DNA of 35,219 bases, from positions 1-35,219 of IMG/VR virus record IMGVR_UViG_3300037502_002100; one strand, 5' to 3'. The stretch is from a virus. The translations under genes were made by a program, and so were the position numbers. Shown here one piece after another: positions 20,307 to 29,169 of the stretch. Position 1 is the stretch's first letter. Each line of letters starts with the position of its first letter. The notes under the pieces were generated by a model, which had not been told where the DNA came from, searched no databases, and was given only the letters and a program-made list of their open reading frames with translations.

Positions 20307-20858
20307 TTATTTTCTTTTTAAGTTTTTCAATAGTAAATTTTGTTTAGCTGTCAAGTTGCTATCTTCACCTTGGCGGTTAAATTTTTGGTTTTCTTTTTCA
20401 GGATTTGAAGGTAATTTTTTAAACGCTTCAAACTCTTCTTTAAGTGCTTTGTGTTCTGCTGACATCGACTCAAATGCGCTTGTAATTGATTCAAACCCTT
20501 TTGAGAATGTATCTAAAACTTCGCTCATTTTAGCGTTAACGATTTCGTTTACTTTATCCGCTGACATTTCTTCACGAACTTCTACTTCAATGATTTCTTC
20601 TACTAAACCGTTTTCATCAACTCGGATAGTTCTACCATCTTCTAAAACGTGTGTTCCTAACGGTGCTGTTACTTTGTTTTCACCGTCTACAATGTAGATA
20701 ATAGTTTTTTCCATTAAGTCACCTTCCCACTCGATAACCGTTCCATCTGTTAACGTTGCTGTTTCAAATGTAGCTTCTTCGATTGGTGGCTCAGGTGCTG
20801 AAAATTTCGCTTTCAACTCTTTCATTAAGTTTGCGATTGTTTCTAATTGTTTATTCAT
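20307..20858 (-). CDS. Capsid scaffold protein
   Basis: A 183-residue acidic protein. The N-terminal half has a repeated beta stretch (TLTDGTVIEWEGDLMEKTII, GTHVLEDGRTIRVDENG), as seen in many head scaffold proteins of phages from Bacteroidota, and the C-terminal half is a long coiled coil (KVNEIVNAKMSEVLDTFSKG, KALKEEFEAFKKL) ending in a basic tail (KQNLLLKNLKRK) that could bind capsid. It lies between protease and capsid genes, the classic place. It overlaps the protease stop by 4 bases. It would be cleaved and removed during maturation. Confidence 0.8.
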   Translation of the reverse strand: MNKQLETIANLMKELKAKFSAPEPPIEEATFETATLTDGTVIEWEGDLMEKTIIYIVDGENKVTAPLGTHVLEDGRTIRVDENGLVEEIIEVEVREEMSADKVNEIVNAKMSEVLDTFSKGFESITSAFESMSAEHKALKEEFEAFKKLPSNPEKENQKFNRQGEDSNLTAKQNLLLKNLKRK

Positions 20859-21442
20859 TTTAACATACTTTTTAAGTCTTCAATGACTTGGGTTAAAAAT
20901 TCGTTTTCGGTTTCCTTCATTAGTTCTTCAATTACAAAATCCCCTTCGATTGAAAATCCTGTTAGCTCTCCACTTTTAGCACGTTCGTAAACTTCTTTAT
21001 CTAAAATCTTATAGCTTACTAATAGTGAGCCGTCAGATTCATCTTTAAAACGTTCAGGTGCTGTAAAACCTTTCTCATTATCAATTTGGTAAAGCATAAC
21101 CATAAAGGCATTATTTACCACATCGTTTGATTTGTGTTCAACGTTGAGGTTGTTAAAGTTTCCTTTTCGAGAGTAGTCAACGACAATATCCGAAATAGCT
21201 TGTTTATCGAACACAACATAAAACTCCTCATTACCTTGTTTTCTGTAAATTGGAAAGTCTGCTGAAATTGCAACACCCGTTACTATTTGTTTCTCATCGT
21301 TAAATTCGTATCTTTGGACTTTGGAAAACGTTTGAAAAGATTTCTCGTGTGCAGGATTAGAAACCAAAGAGTTAAAAGACACCGTTGTATTGGGGTTTTC
21401 TAAATCAATGCTAATTCTGTATATAGGTAAATCCTTTCTCAT
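20855..21442 (-). CDS. Prohead protease (XkdF-like, serine-type)
   Basis: A 195-residue protein of the XkdF/Peptidase_S78_2 type. NLNVEHKSND (about 100-109) holds the catalytic His. About 30 residues later come GSLLVSYKILDKEVYERAKS and GELTGFSIEG, where G-S-x-E is the Ser-containing motif. The order His then FS.EG is that of the herpesvirus-fold phage proteases. It would cut scaffold and capsid during head maturation. It is ATGA-coupled to the scaffold gene. The divergent plus-strand gene starts only 28 bases upstream. Confidence 0.82.
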   Translation of the reverse strand: MRKDLPIYRISIDLENPNTTVSFNSLVSNPAHEKSFQTFSKVQRYEFNDEKQIVTGVAISADFPIYRKQGNEEFYVVFDKQAISDIVVDYSRKGNFNNLNVEHKSNDVVNNAFMVMLYQIDNEKGFTAPERFKDESDGSLLVSYKILDKEVYERAKSGELTGFSIEGDFVIEELMKETENEFLTQVIEDLKSMLK

Positions 21443-21470
21443 TGATGCAAATGTTATAAGTATTTTCGAT

Positions 21471-22085
21471 ATGGCAAAAAAAAATATAAATATTTTCTAT
21501 CCGTTTAAAAAAGGAACTGATAAAACAGATTTAAACGCTTCAATTAAATTGATTAAACGTGAATATCCAGACGCAACTATTCACATTGACGACAAAGATT
21601 ATAGCACAATTAGAGGAGTTGACGTTGCACATAAAGTAATCAACTATGCACGTGAAAATAAAGGTCGATTCTTGTATATGAATGATGACTTTTTAGTCGT
21701 TAAACAACCACACAAAGCAATGTATTCAGGGGAATTAAAAGTAAACCCTAAACACCCTATAAGCTATCAAGTAGCAAGTCAGAATACTATTGATTTTCTT
21801 AATAGTTGTGGTAAGCCTTTAAAGAATTTTGAAACACATTCCCCCGTTTGGTTTGATTGTGAAAAGGTTATTGAACTATTTGACCAAATCACTTGGAAAA
21901 ATGACAACTTCTTTATCAAATCATTATACTTGAATTATTATGAATTGATAGGTTTTGAGGGTGCGAACGTAAAAATCCACCAAACAAATGTACCCTTAGC
22001 ACAAAGCCACCTAAAAAAATACGGTTGCGTTTCGTTAGGTGACGGTTTCGATATTAATAGCTTGAAGTCGATTCTTGAACTCTAA
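21471..22085 (+). CDS. Lone plus-strand GT-A/Stealth-like glycosyltransferase candidate
   Basis: A 204-residue protein and the only plus-strand gene. It reads NINIFYPFKKGTDKTDLNAS at the start, then RFLYMNDDFLVVKQ (about 63-76), where NDD is the probable metal- or donor-binding motif, MYSGELK, NFETHSPVWFD and FFIKSLYLNYY. This run of an NDD motif, an HSP motif and a late xIKSLY segment recalls Stealth-type capsular polysaccharide transferases and related phage proteins. It probably transfers a sugar or sugar phosphate, perhaps altering the host surface or virion. It is inserted between tape measure and protease, overlaps the tape-measure end by 32 bases, and has no visible promoter. Confidence 0.6.
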   Translation: MAKKNINIFYPFKKGTDKTDLNASIKLIKREYPDATIHIDDKDYSTIRGVDVAHKVINYARENKGRFLYMNDDFLVVKQPHKAMYSGELKVNPKHPISYQVASQNTIDFLNSCGKPLKNFETHSPVWFDCEKVIELFDQITWKNDNFFIKSLYLNYYELIGFEGANVKIHQTNVPLAQSHLKKYGCVSLGDGFDINSLKSILEL

Positions 22086-24306
22086 CTCTATTCTGAATTT
22101 TAGTAATATCAGATTCAAGGACCACAACCTTAGTAGTGTTTTGAGTTGGTAGGTTTAAGCCAGTTAAATTCGTTTCCGTTGTTTGATTCGATTGTTGAGT
22201 GAAACTACTTGAACTCGCTCCCGTTGAAGGTGCGCCATTACTTGAAGGAGTAGCACCACTATCGAAAGTTGTTGCTCTAATTGCTTGTGCGTTAGCGATA
22301 CCAGTAGCAAGTGCAAACGCTGAAAATGGTAAACCAAAAGTAGTCGGACTTGCTGAAACTGCTTTTACTATTGCGCTTGCTGTATCAATTGCTACTTGTG
22401 CTAATTTCATTTTCTTTTCACGTTCAAACATTCTACGCTTAATCTTTTCCTCCTCTGCTGTATTCCCACGAACTTGTTTAAGCCTTTCGTTATCTTGCAC
22501 GTTTAGTAGGTTGTTAAACGCTGTGAATGTATTTTGAACGCCTTGTGCAACCTCAAGAACTTTCTCAATGTTTTTTATTTGTTCCCTAACTTTTTCTTCG
22601 TCTATTTTCTTTTGTTCATCAGCTTCTTTTTTCTTAATGTCAGTTATTCCTTTTTGCGTTTGCTCTTCTAATTTTACCAACGCATTATTATACTCCTCAT
22701 AAGTTATTAAACCACCAGCCAAAGCATTTTGTAACTGCATCTGTTTTGATCCTTGTGCTTTCTCAAAATCTTCTAATTCGATTTCATAACTAGACTTTAC
22801 AACTGATTCGTATAACTCTAAAAGTTCAAATTGTTTATCTTGAAAATTAGTAGTTGCTACAAGTTTTTCATTTGAGTTTTTAATTAAAGTTTGAAGTTCT
22901 TTATTGGAATTTTGAATGACTAAACTAGTTGCTAAATTTGAAGTGTCAATTATTTTCTTTGCGTTCTTTTTAGCTTCCTCTGCTCGTTCCCTTGCGTTTT
23001 GTGCGCTGTTAACTTTCAACTGATTTTCACTATCCTTAATTGATTCCGTTATTTCAATAATAGCGTTTTGAGTTTCTTTTATAAGTTCGTCATTTACTCC
23101 TAGTGCGTTTGTAGCTTTCAATATGCGTTCGTTCAACTTCAACTCATTAAGTTGTTCTTTTTGGTAAGCTATGGAGTTTTTGATTTTCTTTTCTACCAAA
23201 GCGTCCGAACTCTTACCTTGTGCTTCGAGTAGTGCAATTTCCCTTTCAAGTCCTTTTTGTTCTGAATTGAATTGTTTTTCTCTAACCTCTCTTTGTTTTT
23301 CACGTTTCGCTAATTCACGGTCAATTCGTCTTATATTAGCTTCGTGTCGTTGTTGTTGGTCTCGTTCTGTTTTACTATCAATGATATTGAAGTATTCAAG
23401 TGCTTTGATTGCACCGTAAACAACTCCGATAAACGGGAAAAATATTCCTATTAAAACCTTTACGGACGTGCCTAAATTATCGAAATAGTCGTAAGCCTTT
23501 AGAACATAAGTACTAAGTTTTTGAACGGTTGCTGTTACTTTGTCAAAATTAGCGATTAACGTACCAATTAGAACGATAATAGCACCGATTCCCGTAGCAA
23601 TTAATGCACCTCTAAGTAGTTTCATAGCCGTAGTAGTGCCTAATGTTGCCGTAGTTAACCCACCTTCAGCACCCGCCATAGCCGTAGTAGTAGCAATTGA
23701 ACCCGTTAAGATAAAGTTTTTAGCCTTTTCAAGTCCAATTCTAAGCTGTAAACCGAGTATTTGGTCTTTTTGTAAGTTCCTAGCAACCACATTTACAGCA
23801 TTCACAACACCTTGAACGGCTTGTAATTTAACCATTGTTTGAACTAAGTCCTCATTTTCAACACCCGTTAAAGCAATTGCACTTTGTAAGCCTTGGAATA
23901 CCGCTGCGCCCGTTTCGATTCCTTGTAATGCGGTGTCAAGTTTTACGGTGTCAGAAGATAAAGCCGTTGTTTGATTTCTTAAATCTCCTAATCGGTCGGT
24001 AAGTTCCGCAGCTGAATTAATTGCACGTTGACCAATTGGCGAAGATTCCCCAGCTTGTAAAGCAATGGTTTGGTATTCCTTAATCAACTTGCTTTGTTGA
24101 CGAATTGATAAATTACCTTCTTTTAGCTTCTTGTCTAAGTCGTCTAAGTTTTTCTCAAATGCATCAATTCCTTTACCACTTTCTAATGTGGTTTGAGTTT
24201 CTTGAATTGATTTGTTTAAATTATCAACTGATTTGTCAAAGTCGTTAATATCTTCAATTGAATTACCCGTGTTGACCCGTAGGTTAAATATTGCTTCTGT
24301 ACTCAT
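22054..24306 (-). CDS. Tail tape measure protein
   Basis: A 750-residue protein. The N-terminal 250 residues are helical (FNLRVNTGNSIEDINDFDKS, NLNKSIQETQTTLESGKGID). Hydrophobic helices at about 230-255 (ALIATGIGAIIVLIGTLIA) and 285-305 (VKVLIGIFFPFIGVVYGAI) resemble the membrane-active parts of tape measures. A long coiled coil follows (about 320-620) and an Ala-rich, Ser/Thr/Gln-rich end. It sets tail length; 750 residues predict roughly a 110-nm tail at 0.15 nm per residue. The ATG overlaps the upstream stop. It precedes the head genes, an unusual place. Confidence 0.88.
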   Translation of the reverse strand: MSTEAIFNLRVNTGNSIEDINDFDKSVDNLNKSIQETQTTLESGKGIDAFEKNLDDLDKKLKEGNLSIRQQSKLIKEYQTIALQAGESSPIGQRAINSAAELTDRLGDLRNQTTALSSDTVKLDTALQGIETGAAVFQGLQSAIALTGVENEDLVQTMVKLQAVQGVVNAVNVVARNLQKDQILGLQLRIGLEKAKNFILTGSIATTTAMAGAEGGLTTATLGTTTAMKLLRGALIATGIGAIIVLIGTLIANFDKVTATVQKLSTYVLKAYDYFDNLGTSVKVLIGIFFPFIGVVYGAIKALEYFNIIDSKTERDQQQRHEANIRRIDRELAKREKQREVREKQFNSEQKGLEREIALLEAQGKSSDALVEKKIKNSIAYQKEQLNELKLNERILKATNALGVNDELIKETQNAIIEITESIKDSENQLKVNSAQNARERAEEAKKNAKKIIDTSNLATSLVIQNSNKELQTLIKNSNEKLVATTNFQDKQFELLELYESVVKSSYEIELEDFEKAQGSKQMQLQNALAGGLITYEEYNNALVKLEEQTQKGITDIKKKEADEQKKIDEEKVREQIKNIEKVLEVAQGVQNTFTAFNNLLNVQDNERLKQVRGNTAEEEKIKRRMFEREKKMKLAQVAIDTASAIVKAVSASPTTFGLPFSAFALATGIANAQAIRATTFDSGATPSSNGAPSTGASSSSFTQQSNQTTETNLTGLNLPTQNTTKVVVLESDITKIQNRVRVQESTSSY

Positions 24307-26483
24307 ATCTTAATTAATTCAACTGTTGTATTAACGTTTTGTTGTGCATCGTATTCACTAATTTTTTGAATGTAAAACTTCACACCATCAATTAGTTTTA
24401 TTGTTCGTAAATTTAAACGGTTTACATCTAATGGCAATAACCACATTTGACATTCAATTTGTTTACCAAATTTATTGACTATCCTAGTTATTGATTGCTC
24501 ATGATAAGAATACAAGTTATCATTTGGATAGGTTGTGACGGTGTAGAATACTTTATCAGGAACACCGAACAATAAATCAAACGTTGCATTATCTCGAATG
24601 TTTGTATGTCCTATAAACGGATAACTTGTGTTTTCGTCAGGGTCTCCATTTTCGTCAATATGAATCCAATTACCAGCCGTTAACGCACCACGAAAACAAA
24701 TGTATGGTGACCCTTTGAACGGTTTAACAACACCGTTATCAATTGTAATATTTGACGGCATAATTAAATCCGTTACTTCATCGTTAAGGTTTGGAACATC
24801 AACCAAACATTTTGCACTAAATGGTAACTCGATTATTGTAGTTTCGTTGTTGTATTGACTTTGTGAATCGATATTGAAAGCACCGTATTTCTTATTTGTT
24901 TCAGTTGTATAGCGTGTGTTCCAATAGTCGGCATCGTCTTTGAACTTGAGTAGATAGTTACGTGTTGCAAAGTTGATAGTTGGCGTTACAATTACGTCTT
25001 CATTGAAATCTATTTTCTTTGTCCAATCGTCACTTGAATCAATATAGAAATCATCTAAGGTTTCAATCTCTAAAATTGTAGGGTCGTTCTCATTTGGATT
25101 GACATACAAGTTAAGCATATTAATAACTCCCTTAAAGAATACATCTCCAGTCATATCGGGTAAGAACGCACTAAGATACACCGTACCACCGTCTGTAAGT
25201 TGTTGGGGCTGTTTTTGTAGGTTGATATTTACCGTATCGCTTTCAATAGTTGTGGTTACCGTTGCGCTATTCATTCCCGTTCTTGTAAACGTAGTATCGT
25301 TTAAAATAAACGTAATACCAAAAGTCAACACATCGTTTACCTCAACGTTTATTTGTCGCTTGTAATCAAATGTAAATGTAGTTGCTGTTGTTTCACTTGT
25401 GATTGCACCCATATAGATTAAGTCATTTGAAATTAACGAACCGTTTTTTAACACAATCAAAGCCAAATTATAAGAACCATCAACGGTATAAGCACCGCTT
25501 CCATTTCCAACTATATCGATGTTTAGATTGTGGTCACCATTATACTGCACTTCATAAAGTCCTTTAGATTTTGCACGTATTGTTAAAGGTATTCCCGTTA
25601 CAACTTGTGTTAATAAATCTTGTGTGATTGTAGCATCAATAAACGTACTGAAATTATTTACAAAGGTATTAAGTAGCCCGATCGGTTGGTCTAAGTCACG
25701 AACTAAATTGATAGTTCTATTGATAACAAACCCGTCTCCTTTGTTGTCTTCCGTTCCAAACACACTATCATCATCCGCTTGTTCTTGTGTAATACTTGGC
25801 AATTCCCCCCCACCATAACACAATAACATTCTTTTAACTCGTTCGGTTTCTAAAATATCACTATCCCACGTTATACCAACTCTTTCAAACAACTTTAACA
25901 ACACTTCATAAACGTACAATTGTGGCGGAATATCAGTAAGCCTAAACGTGTCATTTGCGGGTCTATTATAGCCATTTTCAGTTAGTCCATAGTAGTAACC
26001 TTTACCTTGATTTAATAAGTTGGTATCAACTCCATTTAACACAACCGTACCGCCCCACGTGTCGACTTGATGCTGTTTTGTTAACGTATGGTTGTACTCG
26101 CTAAAATCCAACTCGTTCAGCTTGATTTTATTCATCTGTTGAACGTAGTCTATAACCTCGCTGTATAAGGTAATTTCAAACGATTTGTTAAGCGTACATC
26201 GTTGTAATTGTGCGTAGCCGTTGAATAGTAGAATCGAATTGTAGTAATATTGTGCCGTTGCTCTAATTGTAGGGTCAAAGTTTCCAATACTTGAACTACT
26301 GAACATATAAACCGATTGAAACAAATTCAAGTTAGTTTGCGTCCAAGGTAAAGTAATTGTCTTACTACTTGTTCCTTTACGCTTCGATAGGTCTTTAATA
26401 TCCCCTACATTGTAGCTAATCGGAAACGGTGCGCTATCTGTAAGGTCAACTAATATGCCGTTAATAAATAATTCCCCTATCAT
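24303..26483 (-). CDS. Large tail-tip protein (distal tail/hub-like)
   Basis: A 726-residue protein starting MIGELFINGILVDLTDSAPF, with RKGTSSKTITLPWTQTN in the first 50 residues. The rest is mainly beta: a first domain with VYMFSSSSIGNFDPTIRATA, later ECQMWLLPLDVNRLNLRTIK and an end ISEYDAQQNVNTTVELIKI. Such proteins with a SKTI.LP start are found in many siphophages of Bacteroidota and lie at the tail tip. It is joined by ATGA overlaps to the tape measure downstream and another tail protein upstream. The exact part (hub, distal tail protein) cannot be told. Confidence 0.72.
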   Translation of the reverse strand: MIGELFINGILVDLTDSAPFPISYNVGDIKDLSKRKGTSSKTITLPWTQTNLNLFQSVYMFSSSSIGNFDPTIRATAQYYYNSILLFNGYAQLQRCTLNKSFEITLYSEVIDYVQQMNKIKLNELDFSEYNHTLTKQHQVDTWGGTVVLNGVDTNLLNQGKGYYYGLTENGYNRPANDTFRLTDIPPQLYVYEVLLKLFERVGITWDSDILETERVKRMLLCYGGGELPSITQEQADDDSVFGTEDNKGDGFVINRTINLVRDLDQPIGLLNTFVNNFSTFIDATITQDLLTQVVTGIPLTIRAKSKGLYEVQYNGDHNLNIDIVGNGSGAYTVDGSYNLALIVLKNGSLISNDLIYMGAITSETTATTFTFDYKRQINVEVNDVLTFGITFILNDTTFTRTGMNSATVTTTIESDTVNINLQKQPQQLTDGGTVYLSAFLPDMTGDVFFKGVINMLNLYVNPNENDPTILEIETLDDFYIDSSDDWTKKIDFNEDVIVTPTINFATRNYLLKFKDDADYWNTRYTTETNKKYGAFNIDSQSQYNNETTIIELPFSAKCLVDVPNLNDEVTDLIMPSNITIDNGVVKPFKGSPYICFRGALTAGNWIHIDENGDPDENTSYPFIGHTNIRDNATFDLLFGVPDKVFYTVTTYPNDNLYSYHEQSITRIVNKFGKQIECQMWLLPLDVNRLNLRTIKLIDGVKFYIQKISEYDAQQNVNTTVELIKI

Positions 26484-27964
26484 AGTATTTGAGATTTATA
26501 GTCGAATGTACGTTTTGCCGTTACTTGTTCTTGAATCAACATATCACGCTTAGAAGTCTTTTGACGGCTCAACTCATTCATAACATTCAATGGTTCGTAA
26601 GACCAACTTGGAACGGTAAGCATTACAGGGTTGACCTCAAAGGCTTCAAGAAAATCATCTCCGCTAGTTGTTAATGTATAATTTCCGAAAGGGCAATTTT
26701 CAGTTGTATTATTAACAGCATAAAATATATTTAAAGTAACTCTTCTTAATGACCATTGTGTTTCCGCTAAATTTCTATCTATGTAACAATTAAATCCATT
26801 TACTACTAAATAATAATTTCCATCTTCATTTAAATCCAACGCCACCGTAACAGGCTCTTCACCTACTAAGGTATAGGTAACAAGGATTGAGTCGCACGTT
26901 TCCGATTCTTGCTGTGTGAAATCAACGCTTTCAATGTAGACTAACGGTGATTCATATAGCGACCTTACAAGCCAATTCTGTATAGTTGGTTTAATCCAAT
27001 CACTATTTAGAATCAGTCTATCAGTAACCTCTTTCAAATGCGTTAAGTGTTGACCGTTAGCAATTGCATAATTGTAACCACTATCCGACCATTGACCGAG
27101 TGTTGACTCGTGCATTATCGTTTTAATATCGCTTTCACTAATTGAATCTAACTTGAACGTATAAGCATCCCAAACACCGTACTTATTAAGCCAAACAAGT
27201 CTAACATTTGGATAGCGTTCACATTCTCGGTCAATGTAGAATCTGAATGTTTCGGACGTGCTTAAAAGTCCAGCGATAAAGACTTCATAGTAATAGCAAT
27301 TGTCAAATGAAACACCCGTTAATTCTTCAATCAAAGCTACATTTGGATTGATTACAAACAGATTAGAACCGAAAGCAATTGGTAAAGATGTGTTGGTTAT
27401 TTCATTCCCACTAATGTCGTATAAATAAACATTTACACCCGTAATATTATTATTTGTCATCATTCCAATATAGCACGAATCCGTACTCCTAACGAATTGC
27501 TTTTCAGTCCTTGGAAAATCTGTTAAGAACTTTTTAAAATTAGTACTATCACTATTCAATGTATAGTCGTTCCAATTCCATTGCAACCACCTATCCGTTC
27601 TAAGCGAACCGTTAAATGCTCTTAATTCTGTACTTGTTGCAGTATCGTGTGTTGCGCCTGTGTAATATTCAGTTACCGTAATTTGATACTCGCAAATTGA
27701 ATTAAAATAATCGGTTGTAATTTCACTCAAAGCTAATATCGAACTCGTTAAACGTGCCTTTACAACCTCGCTACAATCGAACCTCGCTTGACCTACATTC
27801 GTATTGTAAACTTCGTGTTGTGAAACGAATACACCATTGACTTCTACATCAACTATGTATTTAAAATCCGCTTCCGTTCCGTGGTCTAACGAATAGAAAA
27901 CGAAATTTAAAGGGTTATAAACGGGGCTGAACGGCTGTGGCTCAGATATAAATAGTACACTCAT
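26480..27964 (-). CDS. Tail protein, probably tail-tip or baseplate component
   Basis: A 494-residue protein starting MSVLFISEPQPFSPVYNPLN. It is beta-rich with Ig-like pieces (KYIVDVEVNGVFVSQHEVYN, CEYQITVTEYYTGATHDTAT) and contains an aromatic-rich centre (TDRWLQWNWNDYTLNSDSTN). The C-terminal part ends in a helix (VMNELSRQKTSKRDMLIQ). Found between the small tail gene at 27961 and the large tail-tip protein, with ATGA overlaps on both sides. Its close link to those genes supports a virion role; no specific domain is recognised. Confidence 0.68.
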   Translation of the reverse strand: MSVLFISEPQPFSPVYNPLNFVFYSLDHGTEADFKYIVDVEVNGVFVSQHEVYNTNVGQARFDCSEVVKARLTSSILALSEITTDYFNSICEYQITVTEYYTGATHDTATSTELRAFNGSLRTDRWLQWNWNDYTLNSDSTNFKKFLTDFPRTEKQFVRSTDSCYIGMMTNNNITGVNVYLYDISGNEITNTSLPIAFGSNLFVINPNVALIEELTGVSFDNCYYYEVFIAGLLSTSETFRFYIDRECERYPNVRLVWLNKYGVWDAYTFKLDSISESDIKTIMHESTLGQWSDSGYNYAIANGQHLTHLKEVTDRLILNSDWIKPTIQNWLVRSLYESPLVYIESVDFTQQESETCDSILVTYTLVGEEPVTVALDLNEDGNYYLVVNGFNCYIDRNLAETQWSLRRVTLNIFYAVNNTTENCPFGNYTLTTSGDDFLEAFEVNPVMLTVPSWSYEPLNVMNELSRQKTSKRDMLIQEQVTAKRTFDYKSQIL

Positions 27965-28458
27965 TTTGCTAATTTATTAAATTTTGCTTCAAACTGCAAA
28001 CCAGTCATTTCTTCGAGTAGTCTTGCAACGTCATTTAGTAGGGTTTCGTTGATAACGTTTGCTGTAATGTTACGGGGTTTTATACCTCGTTGTTTAATGT
28101 TGAAACTTATTCCGTAAGCGTGTCCAATTTCAACACCGTATGCTTGTTGGATAGCTTTTGCCATATTAGGACTTACTGTTGGCGTTTTGAATTTATAAAT
28201 CGAACCTTGTGAATTAGATAAACCGTCTACCCCTTGGTCTTGAAATTTATAATAAAAATCGGCTTGAACTTCAAACGATAGCGAACCCGTAGGAAAATAA
28301 ACAACTGATTGCGCTAAACCTCCTAAATTGTGAACGTTCTTTCTAACGTAGTCAGATAGTTCGTCAGTTACCAATTGACCTATTGTAGTAACCAATTTCT
28401 CATAGTCACTCAAAGGCTCATTGCTAGCTACTATCCCTAAGTCATCAAACGTTTTCAT
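27961..28458 (-). CDS. Tail or neck component (gp10-like candidate)
   Basis: A 165-residue protein. It has a helix near the start (DYEKLVTTIGQLVTDELSDY), then VHNLGGLAQSVVYFPTGSLS and a DFYYKFQDQGVDGLSN loop, and a C-terminal helix (LNDVARLLEEMTGLQFEAKF). The layout recalls HK97 gp10-type tail-completion proteins, where a Y..Y.. GvdG loop follows a short beta region. It lies just after the frameshift product and overlaps its end by 14 bases. Role is inferred from position and this resemblance. Confidence 0.6.
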   Translation of the reverse strand: MKTFDDLGIVASNEPLSDYEKLVTTIGQLVTDELSDYVRKNVHNLGGLAQSVVYFPTGSLSFEVQADFYYKFQDQGVDGLSNSQGSIYKFKTPTVSPNMAKAIQQAYGVEIGHAYGISFNIKQRGIKPRNITANVINETLLNDVARLLEEMTGLQFEAKFNKLAK

Positions 28459-29169
28459 TCAATTGTTCTTTTCGTTTTTCGTTAAAAAAATGCAACCAAA
28501 ACAAGGTAGTGACATACGGTTGTCGTGTTACTTCTTTGATTGAAATCCGCATATCTTCCGCAACTTGTACCACAATCTTTGTCCATAAGTACCACTCATT
28601 TCTTTCTGTTGTGTCCTCATCGTTGCTATCGCTCTCGCTGTCTTCACTCCCATTATAGCCAGCTTCCGCTTGTCTAAGTTGTGCAAAAAAAAACCTTGGA
28701 AATTTAAGTATTCTTGCCACGGAAAATGCAACCTAAACAATTCCTCTCGTTCGCTGTTTGGATTTATCACTTTGCCCTTTTCCTCTTGGCAGTATTCCAT
28801 ACCCTCCTCAACATAGAATATAGCTAATAGCTTTTGTGGTTCGTTTAGCAACTCTGACTTACTCATGTTCTTTAAGTCAATAATCTGACCTGTTGACCAA
28901 TGTTGACGATTTGTGCTAAACGTGTAAACCTTGCCTTGTATTTCAATTCGTTCTGCAGGATTGGATTTCTTATAAGTCGAAAGTAAATCTATGTAATGGT
29001 TTGAAATCCTTAACACATCCTCAACGTGTGACTTGCGTACCTTAGAAAGCATTTCGTCACGGAATATAGAAACAACCTTAGCCCTAAATTCTAAGTTATC
29101 TAATAACTCCTCAAGTTTTACGTCTGCTGTTACTAAGTTCTGCCACTTGGCTAATTGGTCTATTCTCAT
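28445..29169 (-). CDS. Tail assembly chaperone, -1 frameshift fusion form
   Basis: A -1 frameshift at T_TTT_TTT (28687-28693) would join the first 161 residues of the 28528-29169 frame to the 28445-28720 frame, giving about 241 residues. The added part reads FAQLRQAEAGYNGSEDSESD, an acidic linker and then WYLWTKIVVQVAEDMRIS and VTTLFWLHFFNEKRKEQL, a plan like the T part of G/GT chaperones. In siphophages such pairs bind the tape measure and recruit tail-tube protein. No ATG-led start suitable for separate translation of the second frame is evident except at 28720 inside the overlap. The frameshift is an inference from the heptamer and the frames. Confidence 0.65.
28528..29169 (-). CDS. Tail assembly chaperone, unshifted form
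   Basis: A 213-residue protein in the zero frame, starting MRIDQLAKWQNLVTADVKLE. It is helical with a short beta segment (RIEIQGKVYTFSTNRQHW), and has PQKLLAIFYVEEGMEYC before the slippery run. After the run it continues for about 52 residues (LHNLDKRKLAIMGVKTARAI and on), ending in a basic tail. It corresponds to gpG of lambda-type tail chaperones by position in the tail module, though not by clear sequence identity. ATGA-coupled to the large terminase gene. Confidence 0.7.
   Translation of the reverse strand: MRIDQLAKWQNLVTADVKLEELLDNLEFRAKVVSIFRDEMLSKVRKSHVEDVLRISNHYIDLLSTYKKSNPAERIEIQGKVYTFSTNRQHWSTGQIIDLKNMSKSELLNEPQKLLAIFYVEEGMEYCQEEKGKVINPNSEREELFRLHFPWQEYLNFQGFFLHNLDKRKLAIMGVKTARAIATMRTQQKEMSGTYGQRLWYKLRKICGFQSKK
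28685..28693 (-). other. Slippery run for -1 ribosomal frameshift
   Basis: Nine consecutive T on the minus strand follow GG. In the zero frame the codons are GGT TTT TTT TTG, so T_TTT_TTT is a perfect -1 slippery heptamer. The -1 frame is open for 80 further codons. A homopolymer length error in assembly is the main alternative. Confidence 0.65.

Noticed and set aside
20356-23815. Several plus-strand frames of 80-113 codons (20356, 22199, 23171, 23540)
   Set aside because: They are antisense to scaffold and tape measure, and are rich in Ser, Leu and Cys as expected for shadows of coiled-coil genes.
28445-28720. Independent gene starting at 28720
   Set aside because: Its first codons overlap the zero frame in full and the slippery heptamer offers a better explanation; kept only as the -1 part of the fusion.
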